Positions 63,445 through 64,000 of a stretch of 64,000 nucleotides of DNA are shown here, piece after piece. The stretch covers positions 372,001 through 436,000 of the forward strand of contig JAHEWK010000032.1 of the NCBI GenBank assembly GCA_020740775.1, given 5' to 3'. The stretch comes from Ilyonectria destructans. Its lineage: Eukaryota > Ascomycota > Sordariomycetes > Hypocreales > Nectriaceae. The translations under genes were made by a program, and so were the position numbers. A model generated the notes under the pieces. It worked only from the letters and a program-made list of their open reading frames with translations. It had not been told where the DNA came from and did no database searches. Positions within the stretch are counted from its first letter, which is position 1; every line of letters starts with the position of its first letter.

Positions 63445-63896
63445 TGTCACGACCCAAGCTGAAGGCCGTGGCGAAACCCTTGGACCCACCGTAGAGAACC
63501 GAACGGTGCGGGGAGGCTGATGAGTCAGCCTCATGGGCGAATCAGGGAAGGAGCGATGGAGCGACAGGAACGATGGGAGCGAGGGAGCATCGCTCCTCGC
63601 GCTCCATCGTTCCCAGTGAAACCTTAACCTTAAATGATCGAACAGGTCGAACAAGAGCGCGTTCGACCATGATCGACCAAGCAAACCAGAATAGTATATA
63701 TAGCTTCACTCATTCCCACTCCCCTATGTCTAGATAGCTCTCCAGCTTTTCAATACAATTTGATTACTCAAGAATACTTCTTGACATTATCAGACGTGAT
63801 ACGAAGCCCTACGCTCAGCACGCTACGCCCCGTCACAACTGCCAACATAAACCAATCGGGTTACGGTTTACTACGTTGGGAACCTTGACCGTCACA
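63445..63896 (+). repeat. Gypsy LTR, second copy (452 bp)
   Basis: TGTCACGACC ... CCGTCACA, in opposite orientation to and by eye identical with the LTR at 44937-46392 (LINE removed). The left flank is TATTG and the right flank is CTTAT, so it has no duplication of its own. CTTAT matches the outer flank of the other LTR. TATA-like TATATATAG at about 63695. Confidence 0.92.
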
Positions 63897-64000
63897 CTTA
63901 TGGATAGGTGTGAAAGCCACTTTACGAGAGAAATCTTCTATTTTTGTGGTCAACATAACATCGAGCTGTTCCCCATGCCACTACATCTTATGTATTATCT
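63897..64000 (+). pseudogene. Pogo-type transposase, downstream piece, runs off the window
   Basis: Directly after the LTR the sequence CTTATGGATAGG opens a frame reading 'LMDRCESHFTREIFYFCG' and 'LFPMPLH', the region of the second catalytic Asp in pogo-type transposases. Joined at CTTAT it continues, in frame, the half gene ending at 46393. It is on the plus strand, the other half on the minus strand. Confidence 0.75.

Noticed and set aside
1..64000. Starship giant transposon
   Set aside because: The cargo-like gene mix suggested one, but no DUF3435 tyrosine-recombinase captain was recognised; the only tyrosine recombinases are the Crypton and a weak domain in the helicase relic.
1..64000. 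CRISPR arrays, bacterial operons, riboswitches
   Set aside because: The DNA is intron-bearing fungal sequence; no regularly spaced repeat array was seen.

Overview
The window reads as nuclear DNA of a filamentous ascomycete (Pezizomycotina). Its genes have short introns (about 45-130 nt, GT...AG, often with a CTAAC-like branch site). They belong to fungus-specific families: Pth11/SAT4-type rhodopsin-domain receptors, CFEM, Zn2Cys6-Fungal_trans regulator, HRQ/DUF3445, Goodbye-NTPase NLR, OrsD zinc fingers and RecQ-type telomere-linked helicase. The species cannot be named from sequence alone. About half of the window is mobile-element or relic DNA, so this is an accessory, possibly once subtelomeric, compartment.

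Layout. 1-1.4 kb: 3' part of a rhodopsin-domain receptor. 1.6-10.9 kb: three genes (a protein rich in SUMO-related motifs, an integrase-core protein, a Cys-rich DUF3716-like protein) enclosed by two copies of one repeat in inverted orientation. I read this as a candidate undescribed DNA transposon. Its right repeat was hit by an intact pogo/Fot-type transposon and two copia-type solo LTRs. 11-13.4 kb: two further genes split by solo LTRs with perfect target duplications, whose reading frames rejoin across the insertions. 13.6-18.1 kb: a three-copy GC-rich palindrome, a decayed OrsD-RecQ helicase gene with three lesions, a long CT microsatellite and degenerate TTAGGG-like DNA, then a MITE (18.4-18.8 kb). 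19.4-29.4 kb: an HRQ-family heme oxygenase, a frameshifted amino-acid/choline permease, a C-terminal scrap of an acyl-CoA synthetase and an intact Zn2Cys6 regulator. 30.8-33.6 kb: a Crypton-type tyrosine recombinase with two in-frame stops. 34.6 kb: a second MITE. 35.3-40 kb: a CFEM receptor and an amidase. 40.7-47.4 kb: a truncated Ty3/gypsy element whose 5' LTR holds a LINE and which itself split a pogo-type transposase gene. 47.6-48.2 kb: a pectin lyase relic. 48.6-50 kb: a third receptor. 51.6-56.3 kb: an NLR-type STAND gene with an in-frame stop, running directly into a headless short-chain dehydrogenase. 57-62.9 kb: a frameshifted cytochrome b5-acyl-CoA dehydrogenase, an intact nitronate monooxygenase and an intact SDR. 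63.4-64 kb: a second, apparently identical gypsy LTR followed by the missing downstream half of the split transposase.

Main interpretations. (1) The 1.6-10.9 kb inverted-repeat block is the best candidate for an undescribed system; its largest cargo protein combines a SUMO-interacting motif with four SUMOylation consensus sites. (2) The two halves of one transposase gene lie 17 kb apart on opposite strands, each joined to one of two identical LTRs with the same 5-bp target CTTAT. That indicates a recent rearrangement, or an assembly join across the repeat. (3) All six premature stops seen in otherwise continuous frames can be reached by a single C-to-T or G-to-A change, as expected from RIP-like or deamination decay. 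Exon structures were deduced by hand from splice signals and frame continuity; family names rest on recognised motifs, not on database searches.
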